Shown here: positions 1 to 12,823 of the stretch, piece by piece | How the letters are laid out: every line of letters starts with the position of its first letter | Position numbering within the stretch: position 1 is the stretch's first letter | DNA from: Ulota crispa | Lineage: Eukaryota > Streptophyta > Bryopsida > Orthotrichales > Orthotrichaceae | Reading direction: 5' to 3' | Length of the DNA: 64,000 bases | NCBI GenBank assembly: GCA_963920765.1 | Contig: OY987247.1 | Span: forward strand, 5,614,471-5,678,470 | Notes under the pieces: model-generated | Told to the model about the DNA's origin: nothing | What the model saw: only the letters and a program-made list of their open reading frames with translations | The model's database searches: none | Made by a program: the position numbers and the translations under genes

Positions 1-52
1 TAGTTTGTCAAGGCTATTTCTATTGGCGCTTTTCTGAATTATTGATGGGCAG

Positions 53-3000
53 GAAACATGGCTCTCCTAAACCGCGGTCGAAGTCTTTTGACTCAAAGGA
101 TGGCACGCCAAAGAAGTGCAAGCAATGCAACTGCAAAAACTCGCGCTGCTTGAAACTGTAAGGATATTGCGTAGCCTTTATTTTCTATGAGCATATCTGA
201 GTTTTACACCATGATTTGGCTGCTCGCTTGGTCCTACCAATATTTATTCTGTCACTTCTGTATTGCAAGAACGATTTTGGTGTTCTCCTTGCATTCTTGC
301 TGCTCTGAGTACATGTTTCGGAAAGTGTCACTTAGGGCTAGCCGGCCGCCCTCGGTCATTATTCTGCAAGAGTTAGCCTTCTCTGATTCAAAGTGAAAGA
401 GGGATCATGTACCACCTTCATAAGTGTGGATGCAACAGGTATTGCGAGTGTTTTGCCTCAGGTACATATTGTGAAGGTTGCAACTGTGTAAACTGCTGCA
501 ATAATGTGGAGAATGAAACCGTTCGTCAGGAAGCAGTGGAGGCTACCTTAGAGCGAAACCCTAATGCGTTTCGGCCCAAGATATTCAGCAGTCCAGGTGT
601 ACGTGACATGAGGGTATGTCAAGCTCGTCTCAGATGATTCGGAAGTGTGCATATATTCACTGCGAGGTTAAGTAGGTAGAAAGAGGATTCTTGTATTGTT
701 GAAACACATGTCAACTCACTCAGTCCCACAGTCACGCATGTATGTTGACAATCATATGCTTTCTGTGACTTTCTAATTGTACCCGGGCCAGCCATCAACC
801 GCCAGCAATCTAGAGAGTTCAGTGCTGTTGGTGAATGTTCAATGATTGACCATGATCCTGGAAATGTTTCAAGTGTTGCATTCCCTCTTGAGTTCTGTTC
901 AACTAACGATTCGCTGGAGCTGGAACCTCTGAATTCTAATGTTGGTTCAATGTAAGGTGCATTTTAGGCATAATTGAGGAGCAGGAAACTTGCATCTAGC
1001 GTCTTGAAATGCTTTTGCGATTTGCTTAGTTTTGTGATGATATCTTTGTTATTGTTGGTCTAATTGCTTTTCCTTTCTTATAATGCAGGAAGATGTTGGA
1101 GAGCAGCCTTTGGTGGGTAAACATAATAAGGGCTGCCACTGTAAAAAGTCAGGGTGCCTCAAGAAGTATTGTGAATGTTTTCAAGCTAATATCCTCTGTT
1201 CCGAAAATTGTAAATGCGTCGACTGCAAAAACTTTGAGGGCAGTGAAGAGAGACGAGCATTGTTTCAAGGGGACCATAACATGAATGCGACTTTTGTGCA
1301 ATCCTTGGGAGCTAGTGGAGGCATGCAGAATGCACCCGGATACTTGTCTCCTTCGCCTCTCTCAAAGAAGCGGCGAACTCACGAGCTTGTGTTTGCTGGA
1401 CCTGGTTTGAAGGAGCAAGTCCCGCTTAAAAAGGCACCTCTTTTGCCTGCACAGGTATGAGATATCTTCTTTTTGTTGCGTTCATATTTAGACCTGTTTT
1501 AGGCGTATTAGCAACTAGAGAAGTCGTAATGGTACACAAAGTCATTTTGAGGTTCTACCGCGACTCTTGTATCACATCCTTCTGACTATGACGTTCCCGA
1601 TTTTTTGAGTTTCGGAACTTTTTGATTGATTCTTAATTGATACAGCCTTCTGTTCTCTTCTGAATATGGAATTAGATTGAACAAACTATCATGTTTAGAG
1701 CCTCGCATTCAGAATCTTGACGGCATGTGACAATCTGATACTGTTGTTCTTCCTTGATTTCAGTTAACCCCAGGCGGCACAATTGCTCCTACAGTAAACT
1801 TTGCGCTCAATCCAACTATCAGCTCTAACCCTGCAATTCAAGGAGTCTCACCCGCTGTACCAGCAGTCAAGCTAACTCACAAGTATTTCCTTCCGAATCA
1901 CATTCTACCTTATGTGGTTTTCCTTTAGGATTTGCATTGATTGGACGGGCTTGCTGAACATGTGTGTTGGTTAGTGACATGTATGCGATGGTTGCCTGTG
2001 AATTTCTTGATTTGTGACATATTGTGAAAGACTATCAGGCTGTAGAATATCTTTGAAAGACTCTAGCGCGTCCTGCAGAAATGGAGTGTAAATAAAGGGC
2101 TCGAGTGCTAGTGCTTAGCCGGGTGCAATTCTTTTTGTTTCTTACAGAATCTGCTATTTGTGCCGCAGGTCATTACTGGCAGGCGTTGTGCAGATTGATG
2201 CTATTCAGGAACTGTGCAAACTTCTTGTGGTCGTTTCTTCTGAAATTCAGCATGATTTATTAGGTATTGTGCTCTGAGTTGTCGTTTTCAACAGCGACTC
2301 AACAATGAAGAACAATCTCTTTTCTTTTGTAGCTGCAGAAACTTTGATCCTTTCACAGTTAGTATTAAGCTGGTCAAACAAAAGGCTCTAATTTTTTTGC
2401 TCTATACTGCTTTTAAAGACTTCATTAGCCTTAGCAGTTTGAATTTTTGACTTCGCTCTGAATGGCATCTGCGTTTATGGCAGCCAAGTATGCGTCATCG
2501 GATGCAACCAGGATGGGAGAAAATGGTGAAACTCACGCTTTAGTGGAGCCTTCACCAAACGCAAGGACAGTCGACGAAAGGGGCCATGAACACAAAGCAA
2601 AGTTTTCCAGTACCCGAATGGCTTCCTCCACAGGTGCGGACGATGGAGATATCGATAGACCACAAAGACCCATGTCCCCGGGAACTCTAGCATTGATGTG
2701 CGATGAGAAGGATCCGTTGTTCACTGCCCCACCTTCTCCAGTAGGGGGTATGGCAGCAGAAGAAGTAAGCACATCCGGCTTATCGCATGCAGCCGCTCTA
2801 TATGCTGAGCAAGAGCGTGCAATTTTATTGGAGTACAGAGATTGCTTGCAAAGAATAATTTCAGTGGGAAAGCGACGAGGTACGTTTCTCGTTTCTCTTC
2901 TTCCTTCACGTACAACCAAACTCTTCATGTTTTCTGTCGATATACAGATATTGGTGAAAATGTTGTCTTTGGCTGTACCCTTCCGGAGGTCTTGAGCTAT

Positions 3001-3474
3001 TCAGTTGCCTAAGACTGAATCTACTATAGATATTCTGATGGCGAGTTTCTTATCTAAAGGCCGCACTGAATCGCTCGCTTTATCTTTCCATCAAATCTTC
3101 TTAGCTTTATATTGGTATTCATGCTTCGATGCTGTACTCATCATAATGCGCTCCCAGTTCTTTTGATTAAATGATTTCCAGTTGTTTTTCTTTCTATTCA
3201 TGATAAACATCCAAAAGGACTCCTGTTCAGAAATTGCATTCTGTATCTTGCAGCTAACCAATATTCCAACGAGATTGGACGATCAGAAAAGCATGTAACA
3301 GCATCAACTCAGTGGAACCAACAAGAAAGTCCAGCCCTTCGCTTTACAAGGCCGGCAGCATCACCTGCCCAGCACGCTTTACCGTCTGGTCCATCCCCGA
3401 TTGCCCTAAAACCTACTAATTTAGGATTGCCTTTGCAGTTGAATGGAGGTCCATTGACAAGAGTTTCTCAGTGA
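53..3474 (+). CDS. TCX: Tesmin/TSO1-like CXC-domain protein, 3' part (LIN54/TCX5-like)
   Basis: Proteins of this family bind CHR-type promoter elements through paired cysteine-rich CXC repeats; plant TCX5/6 are the LIN54 subunits of DREAM-type repressor complexes in the nucleus. I read exons 53-157, 439-613, 1089-1454, 1764-1882, 2169-2263, 2484-2879 and 3254-3474; all splice phases agree, giving about 490 residues up to the TGA at 3472. The first CXC repeat ([20 protein letters not shown]) spans exons 1 and 2, followed by the conserved [10 protein letters not shown] linker. The second repeat ([20 protein letters not shown]) is in exon 3 and continues to [14 protein letters not shown]. Downstream come a basic KKRR stretch, the SLLAGVVQ segment, [14 protein letters not shown] and [16 protein letters not shown], all typical of the TCX5/6/7 branch. 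The N-terminus lies left of the window. The family call is firm; the exact member is inferred. Confidence 0.9.
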
Positions 3475-6400
3475 TTTTTGCGATGAATGCTGGCATAGAT
3501 TTAGACCTACAAATTTATCAACGCGATACATCCTTTTCAGGAATTGTTATTTTGTACAAAAGAGCTGATTTGAAAGAGAAGCACTTTTTTTTTTCCGGGT
3601 CGCGTGAATAACGTAAGTGTTCACATGTTTATCTATCACTGTTGGAATTTGGTCCTTACTTGGTAACAGATAGAGAGGAGAGAAAGAACCCTGCTTGAAA
3701 GCAACTCTCTGATTGTTCGAGTAGTAGGTTACTTCGTACCGAATGAGGAGGAAGAAGATGAGGGCTCGCGATTCTGAGCTTGCTTAGAACATGGAACCTT
3801 CAGAATTTGAGGTAAGACACCCAAGCCCGTAAGAATATTTGTTATAGAATTTGCTGGAAGAGCGGTGCCAACACATGCAGTTATCACAATGGAAATAAAT
3901 GAAGATGAGAAAATGATATTGTGAGTCATGTGACCATGATAATCAGGTTGAGTTTCCCTTGACAGCCAACTTCGCAACCTTTCATTTGGAAATTGATTCC
4001 TTTTTTCCCAATTTAGTTAGGCAATGAAAATATATTCTTGCTTTACTGAAATCAAAATTCAAAATTGATATGTTTTCAAAAATTTCACAAGTTTTGCCTA
4101 CTATGTTGCAATCTATCTACTCATTGAGTAGGTGTTTGGAATATCACTAGTTTATTTTATTTTATTTTATTTTATGATCACGCAAACATTTCGTTTTATT
4201 AGGAAGTTGATGGTGGTGATAACATGGTTATGGACATCACGTCGATTGAATCGATTCTTGCTCTAAATTTTTTCCCTGTTTTTTTATCACCGAGAAGTGT
4301 ATTTGCTACAAGTAATCCATTTCTATTGAATTCTGGACTAGTTTTTGCTGTTTTTGAGCATCGGTTACCAATTGCGCATCCGCATCGCCATTATGATCAA
4401 AATTCTCTGCCACTGCTGACGATAAAACTACTGTATAACTTAAGCGGAAAACCGCTGGTGGCAGATTTTGTTGTTAGAATTGGCTTTAGCTCGAAGTGGG
4501 GATTGTGTTAGTAAACTGTACGTATGCTGTACATTTTTGAGGGACAGGTCTGCGAAGATTGCAGTACTGTAGATTGCTGGGCTTGTGCGGTGAAGTGTAC
4601 TTGAGATGTACATTTTGGGGAACGGGTCTGCCGTAACTTCTGACAACATGGGTGGTTACGGGTGCATTTTTTTTGGCGAATTATCGCCAACTGGCAATAG
4701 ATCTGACTAGTTTTAGCTTTTCCCTCCGTTTTATGGTTGATGGCAAAAGCCCATTGCAAATCTGGCAACACTCGATTCCTTCAAAATAAATGCCCTGGTG
4801 GTTACTTGTGCGGCAGACTAGAGAGTTGTCATCTTCACAAAGCTTCACAAACCACCATAATTGTAGTTGCTTCCTTTGCATAACTCTCTCTCTTCTCTAT
4901 TCCATCATCTTGCTCCCCAACTCACATGGAATTGTGCCATATTAGTTACAGACTTACAGTGCAATACGCTCACTAAGCAAGTCAAGGAGGTGCTTACCTA
5001 TGCGCTTGTTGACAAGCAATTGTTGAATTAGGTCAACATGCTATAAGAGAGGGATCCCTATGAGATCACTTATAAATTTTTATAAGCAGGGACTATACCT
5101 CATTTAAGTAAAGGCCACCTCCTGAGGTGCTTGATAAAGTTATTAGACTTGATAACTTGCAAAAGTTATCTAGTTCTAGGGTGAAGTCATGCAAAGTTAT
5201 TGGGTGAAAAACATTTGGATTTGACACCCCTAATGATTGGACAAAGTATTGCAAACTTTTAAGTTTTTCAAAATTGTTTAAAACACCTCCATGGTGTTGA
5301 TAAAATGTAATTGGTTATGTTAATTATTTTAGAGAAAATGAAGTGAGGTTACCACCATTGGAAAATCAATAAAAATTATATGAAATAGACACAAAAAAAT
5401 CCAAGTTTGGATAAATTGGACACCCAAGTTATATCCTTCTTGATCAAAAAGTGACATTTTTAGAAATCATAAATGATAGTTGTATAGTAATGATTGGAGA
5501 GAACCAACTATCATCCCAAAAGACAACTAGTCAAAATGACAAAAAAAATTAATTGAAACTAGAAATTACTAATTGATAAAAATGATTTTTTAATAAAACC
5601 AATTATAATTTGTCCTAGTATAAATAAGGGAAATTTCAAGTGCATGCCCATGAAAATCAGTTGACATTGAAAAATGCCAATATTTTGTTGATGAAGTTTC
5701 AAAATTTCTCCAAAACCTTGTGTATGATATTTTTATGGTTGACTTCATAAAATTAAGCAAGGAAGTAGGCAAATAAAGAATGTCATATAGTGCCGTGCCA
5801 TGTAGGACTTACATCAATAAGATGAAGGTGATAAAGAAAAGAGGGATAAAAAAGAAACAACAATCAATACATTTAGTTGAAATGTGCACCAAAAGAGAGT
5901 TTTGAAGCAATATATTGCAACTAGTTATTGCACATGCTAGGTGTCACGAAAAAGTCTATTTGAAGAAGAAAAGAGAAGAATTAGAAGAATCTCCTAAAAA
6001 TCCCTAAAGTGGCCTCACCCTTGTGTTAGGGACCTTATCAGCTCCTTGGTGCTTACTTGTTGTGTCAACCACTTGTGTCAATGATCAAGTCAAACGTGAT
6101 GCCGACTTGTTGCGTCAACCCTCTTTTAGTGCCTCCCTTAGTGCCTGCCACCTTGTTGTGTCTATCCTTCCTCCATGCCAACAAGTTACTCACATGCATA
6201 TGGCCTATAGGCCCTTCCACCACAAACACAACACCTTATCCGTGGGAGCCCACTAAACAACTCCTAAACCCCTTTACTGCTCCCATATAAAATGTTACTA
6301 TTGAGGCTACTCTAAAGCAATGTAGAATATGGTGTTGACTTTTCAATATATTCTTATTATTCACATGCAATAAATCATAAAAATAAAAAAGACTAGAAAC

Positions 6401-7450
6401 GTTGAACAACAAAAACCAAAAAATTAAGAATACATTTTGTTTTATAATTGCATCTTTGATCTCCAACAACCAACATCACTTTAAAAAATTAAATCCAAAA
6501 ACAACCTCACTGACTTTCAAAAATTCCTACCATAGGAAAGTTGCAAGGATCAAGTTTTTAAATTCCAAATATGAAATCCTAAACCAAACCATCAAGGGTT
6601 GCTTCTTGATTGGGCAAGTTGCTACTAGCATTCTCCAACACTTGTCGAAGACAATGGACAAGAGTTATTTAGTATAAAAGCTTTGCAAGTAACCGTTCAG
6701 CTCCAACAAAATTGTGTCATGCATGAATCAATATGAAAATAACACAATTATAGCAAACGTCATTATTTTCTAGGAGACCAACATAACATTTAAATATTAT
6801 AGAACAAATGCAATGAAACCTCTTTGAATCCAAGAATAAAGAAACACCTTCATCAACAAAACGTACTTCAAACACAACCAATCAATTTTGATTGTTTTGA
6901 GTGCAAACAAACTCCCTAGAATTCTAGATCAAAAAATCCCTTCATTGCAGCAAACAAAGCAAAGTGAACAATTCAAGAGTGTTGTGAGCATCCTCCAAAA
7001 TTATGCAAGCTGGTAATAACATGCAGTAATTAAGTAAAGAACATGTCCAAGGCATGTTCTACGACCGATATAGTGATGGCTGCTTCAATGGGTGATATAG
7101 AGCAGTTAGTCCCACCAACCTCAGCGCATCACAACATTTCGATCCTCATATAAATGCCCTGTAAGCGAAGAGCTTACACTCCAGCACTGATATCTATTTT
7201 TTCTGAATGCCTGAAGACATGAAGAGTGGTTGGAAGCTCATAAACAACATGAATCAGATGAATACATACATGGTAGCATTGTGTTGAACGTATAAAGGTG
7301 AATTCAATTATTGGATTAGGACAATGTTGCCAAGTCCAGGTGCATGAAGAAAGAGACATGATCTGCATTAAGTGTTGGGCTAATTCATGTATAGAAAGAG
7401 TAGAAAATATATTATTATTGCATGTGCGTCACGGTAGAGACTCTAAAGAA
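3475..7450. other. Intergenic AT-rich stretch, no gene seen
   Basis: No open frame here has splice sites or family similarity that I can support; the short frames look like chance. A direct duplication of about 35 bases containing TGTACATTTT and GGTCTGC occurs near 4528 and 4609. The rest is AT-rich unique-looking sequence. The first few hundred bases must hold the 3' UTR of the CXC gene. Confidence 0.5.
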
Positions 7451-7712
7451 CACCATATTTGTTAATTTGGGAAAAACGGGACATTTTGGGACTTTCAAAT
7501 TTTGAGGCAAAAGTTTTAGGTGGCCACCTAAAACCGAGGTTAGCGTTTTTTTTGTACACGTGTCCTTACCTGAAAGGAGGAATTTGCAAGGGAAAAAATC
7601 TTAGTGGCTCAGATTGATCTGATACCTTTGAATTGAGTTTAAGGTAAATTTTTGGGTTTAAGGTGGAGTACAAAGTGGGACACCTGTTTTTCCCAAATTA
7701 ACGAATATGGTG
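7451..7712. mobile_element. MITE copy 1, CACCATATT...AATATGGTG ends
   Basis: The 262-bp element has inverted ends beginning CACCATATTTGTTAATTTGG and closing with its near complement ending AATATGGTG. It lies inverted relative to the copies at 9386 and 10191. TAAAGA flanks both ends if the ends are extended by one base, a possible target duplication. It sits directly after the stop codon of gene A, so probably in its 3' UTR. Confidence 0.8.
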
Positions 7713-7726
7713 TTAAAGAGGAGGAG

Positions 7727-10700
7727 TTAATGCACCTGATTCATGTCGTCATAAATCTGTTTTCTCAACCATGGTTTACTCAACGTAAATTGTGCCATTT
7801 GCTCTGTAAGAAGCTCCTTCTGTAACGCCAAACAAGCTTCCAAGTTTTTTACGGTTTGTGTGAACAAGACTATCGACGTCACATGTGGCATATAAAATGG
7901 TCACATTACATACAAAGCCATTTTAAGAAGAGCAGCCATGTTTTGCTCATAAGGTATGAAAATTCTGATACAAGCAAATTCGGAATTGTTGTAATCGGGC
8001 TTACAATCAAGCATTTGGCCACTGTTCGATCAAAATAACCCAAAAAAATGACAGCTTCTAAGATTCTCTGTGTAAGGAAACTACGGGCCACAAAGGCAAA
8101 ATGGTAGATGATGTAAAAATAAACAAATTGTCAAGTTTTCAAAAAAAAAAACCAAAGATCAAGGCTGTTTGTGCAAAATAATTCCAATGCAAACTGCGAT
8201 TGGCCAAGTGCGAAATTAGAAGATTGCATGTAATCATCAAATGTGGACATACCGGCTGTTTGAATCCGTGGAAGTGCCCATCAATGACGTACTCGTTGAA
8301 CCTCCCCTGGGGAGCATACGGTTTGCGCTCGTCACGTGGCACGTGAGGAAGGGGTTGGATCTGGTGTTGACGAACCAATGGTTCAAAAATTACGCACTCC
8401 CTCTGATCTGCAAAGCGGATGAAAGTTAGAAGCACATACCAAACTATCCTTCATATGTCATCACAAGACGACAGGTGGGTACGATATCGTCTGCTTTCTT
8501 CTATTATAGGTAACTTACGAAAAAATTAGTTTTTCAAATATATACAAAATGATTCACAGCTTACAAATCATGGCTTTCCACATGGCCCAAGTTTGCAGTA
8601 AAAAGAAATACACATAAGTGTCAAATTACGTAAAACACAGCTGCTCACCACCTACTGCAGAAGATTTGTCGCCTTCAACACGCCCCTTTCGACTTGGCAG
8701 GTCGCTATCTCCTACATCCTCATAAAAGAGTGCATGCCCACTCAATCAGCACATAACTTATTTGCTGATTATTACGTGATCCACATAAACTTGATGAATG
8801 CATGGCGAATTAAATATTGCACAAAGCAGAGACATCGAAAATTACTATTTAGCACAATCATAGCTCAAACGACCATGCGCTGTGTGTATCTAAAATCAGG
8901 AATCATTGGCTGTAAACGCTGCCAAAATAATCTGGAAAAGCATAAAAACTGTAGCCAAGAGGAAGCTTTTTGTCAAATAAGGTGTCACTTCTTTACCCAT
9001 GTTAGTAGGCAACGAAATTGACTTCTTCCCACGTCGTTGGTCTGGAGTAGTGCAACCAGCGGGTAAGCTGCACCCAGTGTGTGCAAGCCTTGGTGTGCAA
9101 GCTCCACTATCTGGTGGTGATGGAATGAATTTCTTCCCTCTCTGTAGAAGAATCTCTTCCCTCGATGGAAGAGGATGACCTTCTTCGTCTAGTCGAGGGC
9201 TACCTTCTTCAAGTTTAGGGCTTGAAGGGGGATCGTCAACAGGCAAACAATAGGAAGGACTGTTGCATGGATGTTCCTTGAAAGGGGTGAGCTTCCTTCC
9301 CGTATGAAATTCTTCCTGCATATTCCCTAACCAAATCATCAGCATACCTCTAACGTCAAATCTCAACGATATATTTTGCAAAAAGACCATATTTAATAAA
9401 TTGGGAAAAAGAGGTGTTCCACTTTGTTTTCCCCTCAAACACAAAAAGTTACTTTAAACCAGATTAGAAGGTATCAGATTCTGTTAGAGCCACTAAGATT
9501 TTTTTGCTCGTAAATTCCTCCTCTCATGTGAGGACACGTGTACTAGAAAAATGCTGCAAGCTCGGTTTGAGGTGATCACCTCAAAGTCCCAAAATATACT
9601 CTTTTTCCCAATTTATTGAATATGGTGTTAAAATTAAATGCGTTGATAAGCAGAGGTCAGAAGGAAGAAAAAATGGAACAATTGCAGAAAGTATAGAAAT
9701 ATTACAGTGTCTGTCTCTGGTGTATCAAAAGTTTGTCCGTGAATGTAAGCTGAATCTTGAAGTTGATGCACACATTGCCTTGAGCACACATGTCCTTTAG
9801 CAATTCTCCAGTCTCTTCGTTCCGGGGTAAATGCTGGAATGTATCTGAGGCTTGGCCGAAACGGCGGTGAGGAGGTCTCTTTCCATGTAGTGCTGTAGGA
9901 GGTTGGCACTTTAATGCAACTGATGTGGGGCTTCTCTGAGTCCCCTTCTGGCGGACCAGTAACGTGAACACAGGGCTTCCAGCTGTTCTCACAGTTGTTC
10001 TTCCTGTCACCACCCGCCGACCGGAAGCATGGTCTCCAACTCCACGACTTCCCATAATCGTGCGCGCACGGTATATAGGTTCTTGAGCTTCTCCACTATC
10101 GCCCAATGTGACCAACATTCAGCGTCGTCAATTAACATGACGCAGAAATTGTGGCACTCTCGATGGAGCTGGTGAAGTAATCTGATAAAACACCATATTC
10201 AATAATTTGGGAAAAAGAGGTGTCCCACTTTGTTTTCTCCTCAAACCCAAAAAGTTTCTTTAAACCAGATTTGAAGGTATCAGATTCAGTCAGAGCCACT
10301 AAGATTTTTTCCTCGCAAATTCCTCCTCTCAGGTGAGGCCACGTGTACAAAAAAACGCTGCGAGCTCGGTTTGAGGTGATCACCTCAAAGTCCCAAAATA
10401 TTCCCTTTTTCCCAAATTATTGAATATGGTGATATAATGACTCTCTCTCAGGTCTAAAAGCGGTTCCTATCTTATCAATGAACACCAGAATAGACTAATT
10501 GATCTTAGCTTCAGCAATGCTAAGGTACCTCTTGTTCAGGCTGAGGTTGCGCACACTCTCCCAAGCTGTCACCGGTAAGTTTTCCAGACCGAATGGTGGA
10601 CCTCCACATCTTCTGGCATCCGTGTTCCTGATGATATTCCGCTTTGTGCTTTGATGACCTCCACTGATTCAATCACAACCATGAAGAAAAGATACAAAGC

Positions 10701-11128
10701 GACAAATCAGTGCAACAAACAAACACAAAATACAAAGTTCTGTCTCACAAGATTCCTATAATTGAAACGAACAGGAGAAGGTGTTTTATTAATACCGGTT
10801 TTTCTTGGCAGTCGAATGTGTTCAAGAACTCTTCGCATTCACCACTGACCCCTCCAAGAGGTCTTTCAGGAATTGGTTTTGTTCCGGGAGGACATGGTCT
10901 CGGTGCATGGTGTTCTGGATGGTTAAATTCATTTCGTATACAATCCAAGCAACCCCTCGGTGGTGCAGGAGCATGGATGTCTCTGTAGGATTGCTGCGGT
11001 ATCGCTTGAGCTGCTTTTTCTTTGAAACAACCAGGTGGGCATACCGTCATTGATCGTGCTGCTACACATGTTGGTGCCTTGCAACGGAGGTTGATGCATT
11101 CGGATGAGGGCGGGGCTGACTGCATCAT
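7727..11128 (-). CDS. Gene A: unrecognised Cys/Pro-rich protein, tandem paralogue of gene B
   Basis: I do not recognise this family. Exons read on the minus strand: 11128-10796, 10663-10529, 10095-9706, 9315-8997, 8407-8253 and 7819-7727. All join in phase and end at TAA 7727-7729, giving about 474 residues if ATG 11128 is the start; an acceptor-like CAG next to it leaves an upstream exon possible. Exon 1 is rich in Cys and Pro (for example CPPGCF and RPCPPGTKPIPERP). Exon 3 holds WKETSSPPFRPSLRYIPAFT and HVCSRQCVHQ. Exon 4 holds two RGKK blocks, exon 5 APQGRFNEYVIDGHFHGFKQ, and exon 6 KELLTEQMAQF. Exons 3, 5 and 6 match gene B closely. Exons 2 and 3 both begin WRSS, suggesting exon duplication. 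No signal peptide or membrane segment is visible. The mix of Pro/Arg/Tyr motifs with Cys pairs suggests a structural or scaffold protein, but this is a guess. Confidence 0.7.
9386..9627. mobile_element. MITE copy 2 of the CACCATATT family, in intron 3 of gene A
   Basis: About 242 bp, with inverted ends (ACCATATTTAATAAATTGGG and its complement) and an internal GAGGTGATCACCTC palindrome shared with copy 3. It lies between gene A exons 9706-10095 and 8997-9315. Confidence 0.8.
10191..10431. mobile_element. MITE copy 3 of the CACCATATT family, in intron 2 of gene A
   Basis: A 241-bp element in the same orientation as copy 2 and closely similar along its whole length. The ends read CACCATATTCAATAATTTGG and its complement. 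It lies between gene A exons 10529-10663 and 9706-10095. Confidence 0.82.
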
Positions 11129-12823
11129 GCACCTCAGAACTCGTCCTTGAACAATGGATAATACAGACTTGGTTGCTTTGTTGTCAAGATGGAAAATCGA
11201 TGTCTAGTGTCAAATACAATGTAACTAGTGATAGTGCGCTTGTCTCTCCGTTCCTGCGAAGAGCCTAATTCACAGAGACACAATTTATCAACAGCGACCA
11301 CTTAAAAACGAAGTAAGCTGACGATACTTGACACAGTAGCAAGATAAAAGAACCTTACCTAATCGCCAGCAACTCGAAAAACCTTCGTGAAGCTAAGAAA
11401 AGGAATCAAAAGATCGGCAGGAACACTTTCACAAATCTCCCACGGTGAAGAAGCGCTAGCCTGAACCCTGAGTAGGAGCTGATAGAAGTCGATGAACATC
11501 TAGTATACTAAGTGATAAGATCAAAAGGCTGACCAAAAGCTTCGTAGTCAAAAAAACTAGGAGAATGCTCAGTGCAAATGAGAGACTTCTGTGTCATCCT
11601 TTCAAGAACATAACCAGGGACTTCAAAGGGCATCCCAAGTTGAACTTCCCTACTTGACAAGAAAGAAATAGAGTGAATACTCACGAGAGGATAAGAAATT
11701 AGGGCTTGGCGGAGTATACAATTGACGGTTGAGAGAATGCAGGAGTTACCAAGGGAAGAAATCACGTAGCTCGACCTATTCAGTGTAGTGTCCCATGAAC
11801 GAAATTCACTGTTACGCTGGTATCACCTACACTTTGAACCAATCCGTTATCAGTTAACGAGTCAGTTGGAGTTCGCAGTAAGATAAGTCCTAAAGATCAT
11901 ACTATAGCACATCTCATTTTGACATCTGAGAATTTCAAGTATCAATCGACAAACCAATCATCAACCTAATAGCATCGCCCCCATTTTAACTGCTGCTCTC
12001 GTTTCATTATGTCATTTTGTGCACGTTACACACTGCTGAGTTGAAGAACAATAGAGTAGTACCCTTCACTATTTTTGAGACTAGCGGCATGGCAACAATG
12101 ATGCGATGAAGCTTCTCCCTAATTATCTGTAATGTGCACAGTCGGCTGGCTATTGATGAACTCACCAGCTACCTTGCGTAACCTATCCTAGGTCTAAGCC
12201 AGTGGCGGCAATCGTATAGAGTCGTGAGAATTATGTGAGCTTCAAGTCAATTTAACAGCTGCAAAACTTGATTTAGAAATCTAACAACCACTCTACTTCA
12301 TACCTGCTCATTGCAGAACTATAAAGCTTGTCTGCAATAAACTCAGTTTAAGAAAAATAGTACTTAGTACCGGTATCACTGAAAGGAAATGAAGTTCAAC
12401 GACTTTCAATATGGCTGATACAACCTTGGAAACATGGAAAACCGCTTAACACAAGTTGCAAGGAGAAAGTACATTTTAAAAAGTCCTGAAACATCTATTA
12501 GCTTAGATCACGAGTAGCTAATTGTATGCTGAACTCGTAGCAATAGCTCTTACCGACACCCTTGAGCTCACGTGTTAAGATACCTTCGCAATTTGTAGAG
12601 GGGCGTTTGAGACGGTTGATGATTCTGACCATTGCAATTCAGTACACGGCCAGCTGCAGTGCATGGTCGTCTATTCATTAAAGAAGTCCTATCTTCGTAG
12701 AGATGCCTCGTCATAGATAGGTCCACACTAGTAGCTCGAAATCCGTTCTCTTTGGAAGCCTGCTTTCATGCTAATACGATTTTGTAAGTAACTGATATAA
12801 TCCTAACGGCACTAAACGAAATT
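11129..12823. other. Spacer between the tandem genes A and B
   Basis: This 1.7 kb lies upstream of gene A and downstream of gene B on the minus strand. It should hold the gene A promoter and leader; a donor-like GTAAGG on the minus strand near 11356 could close a leader exon. I see no supported coding exon or repeat in it. Confidence 0.4.

Noticed and set aside
2333-2357. Possible extra exon of the CXC gene
   Set aside because: It has an acceptor but joining it breaks the frame to the next exon; joining 2263 directly to 2484 keeps phase.
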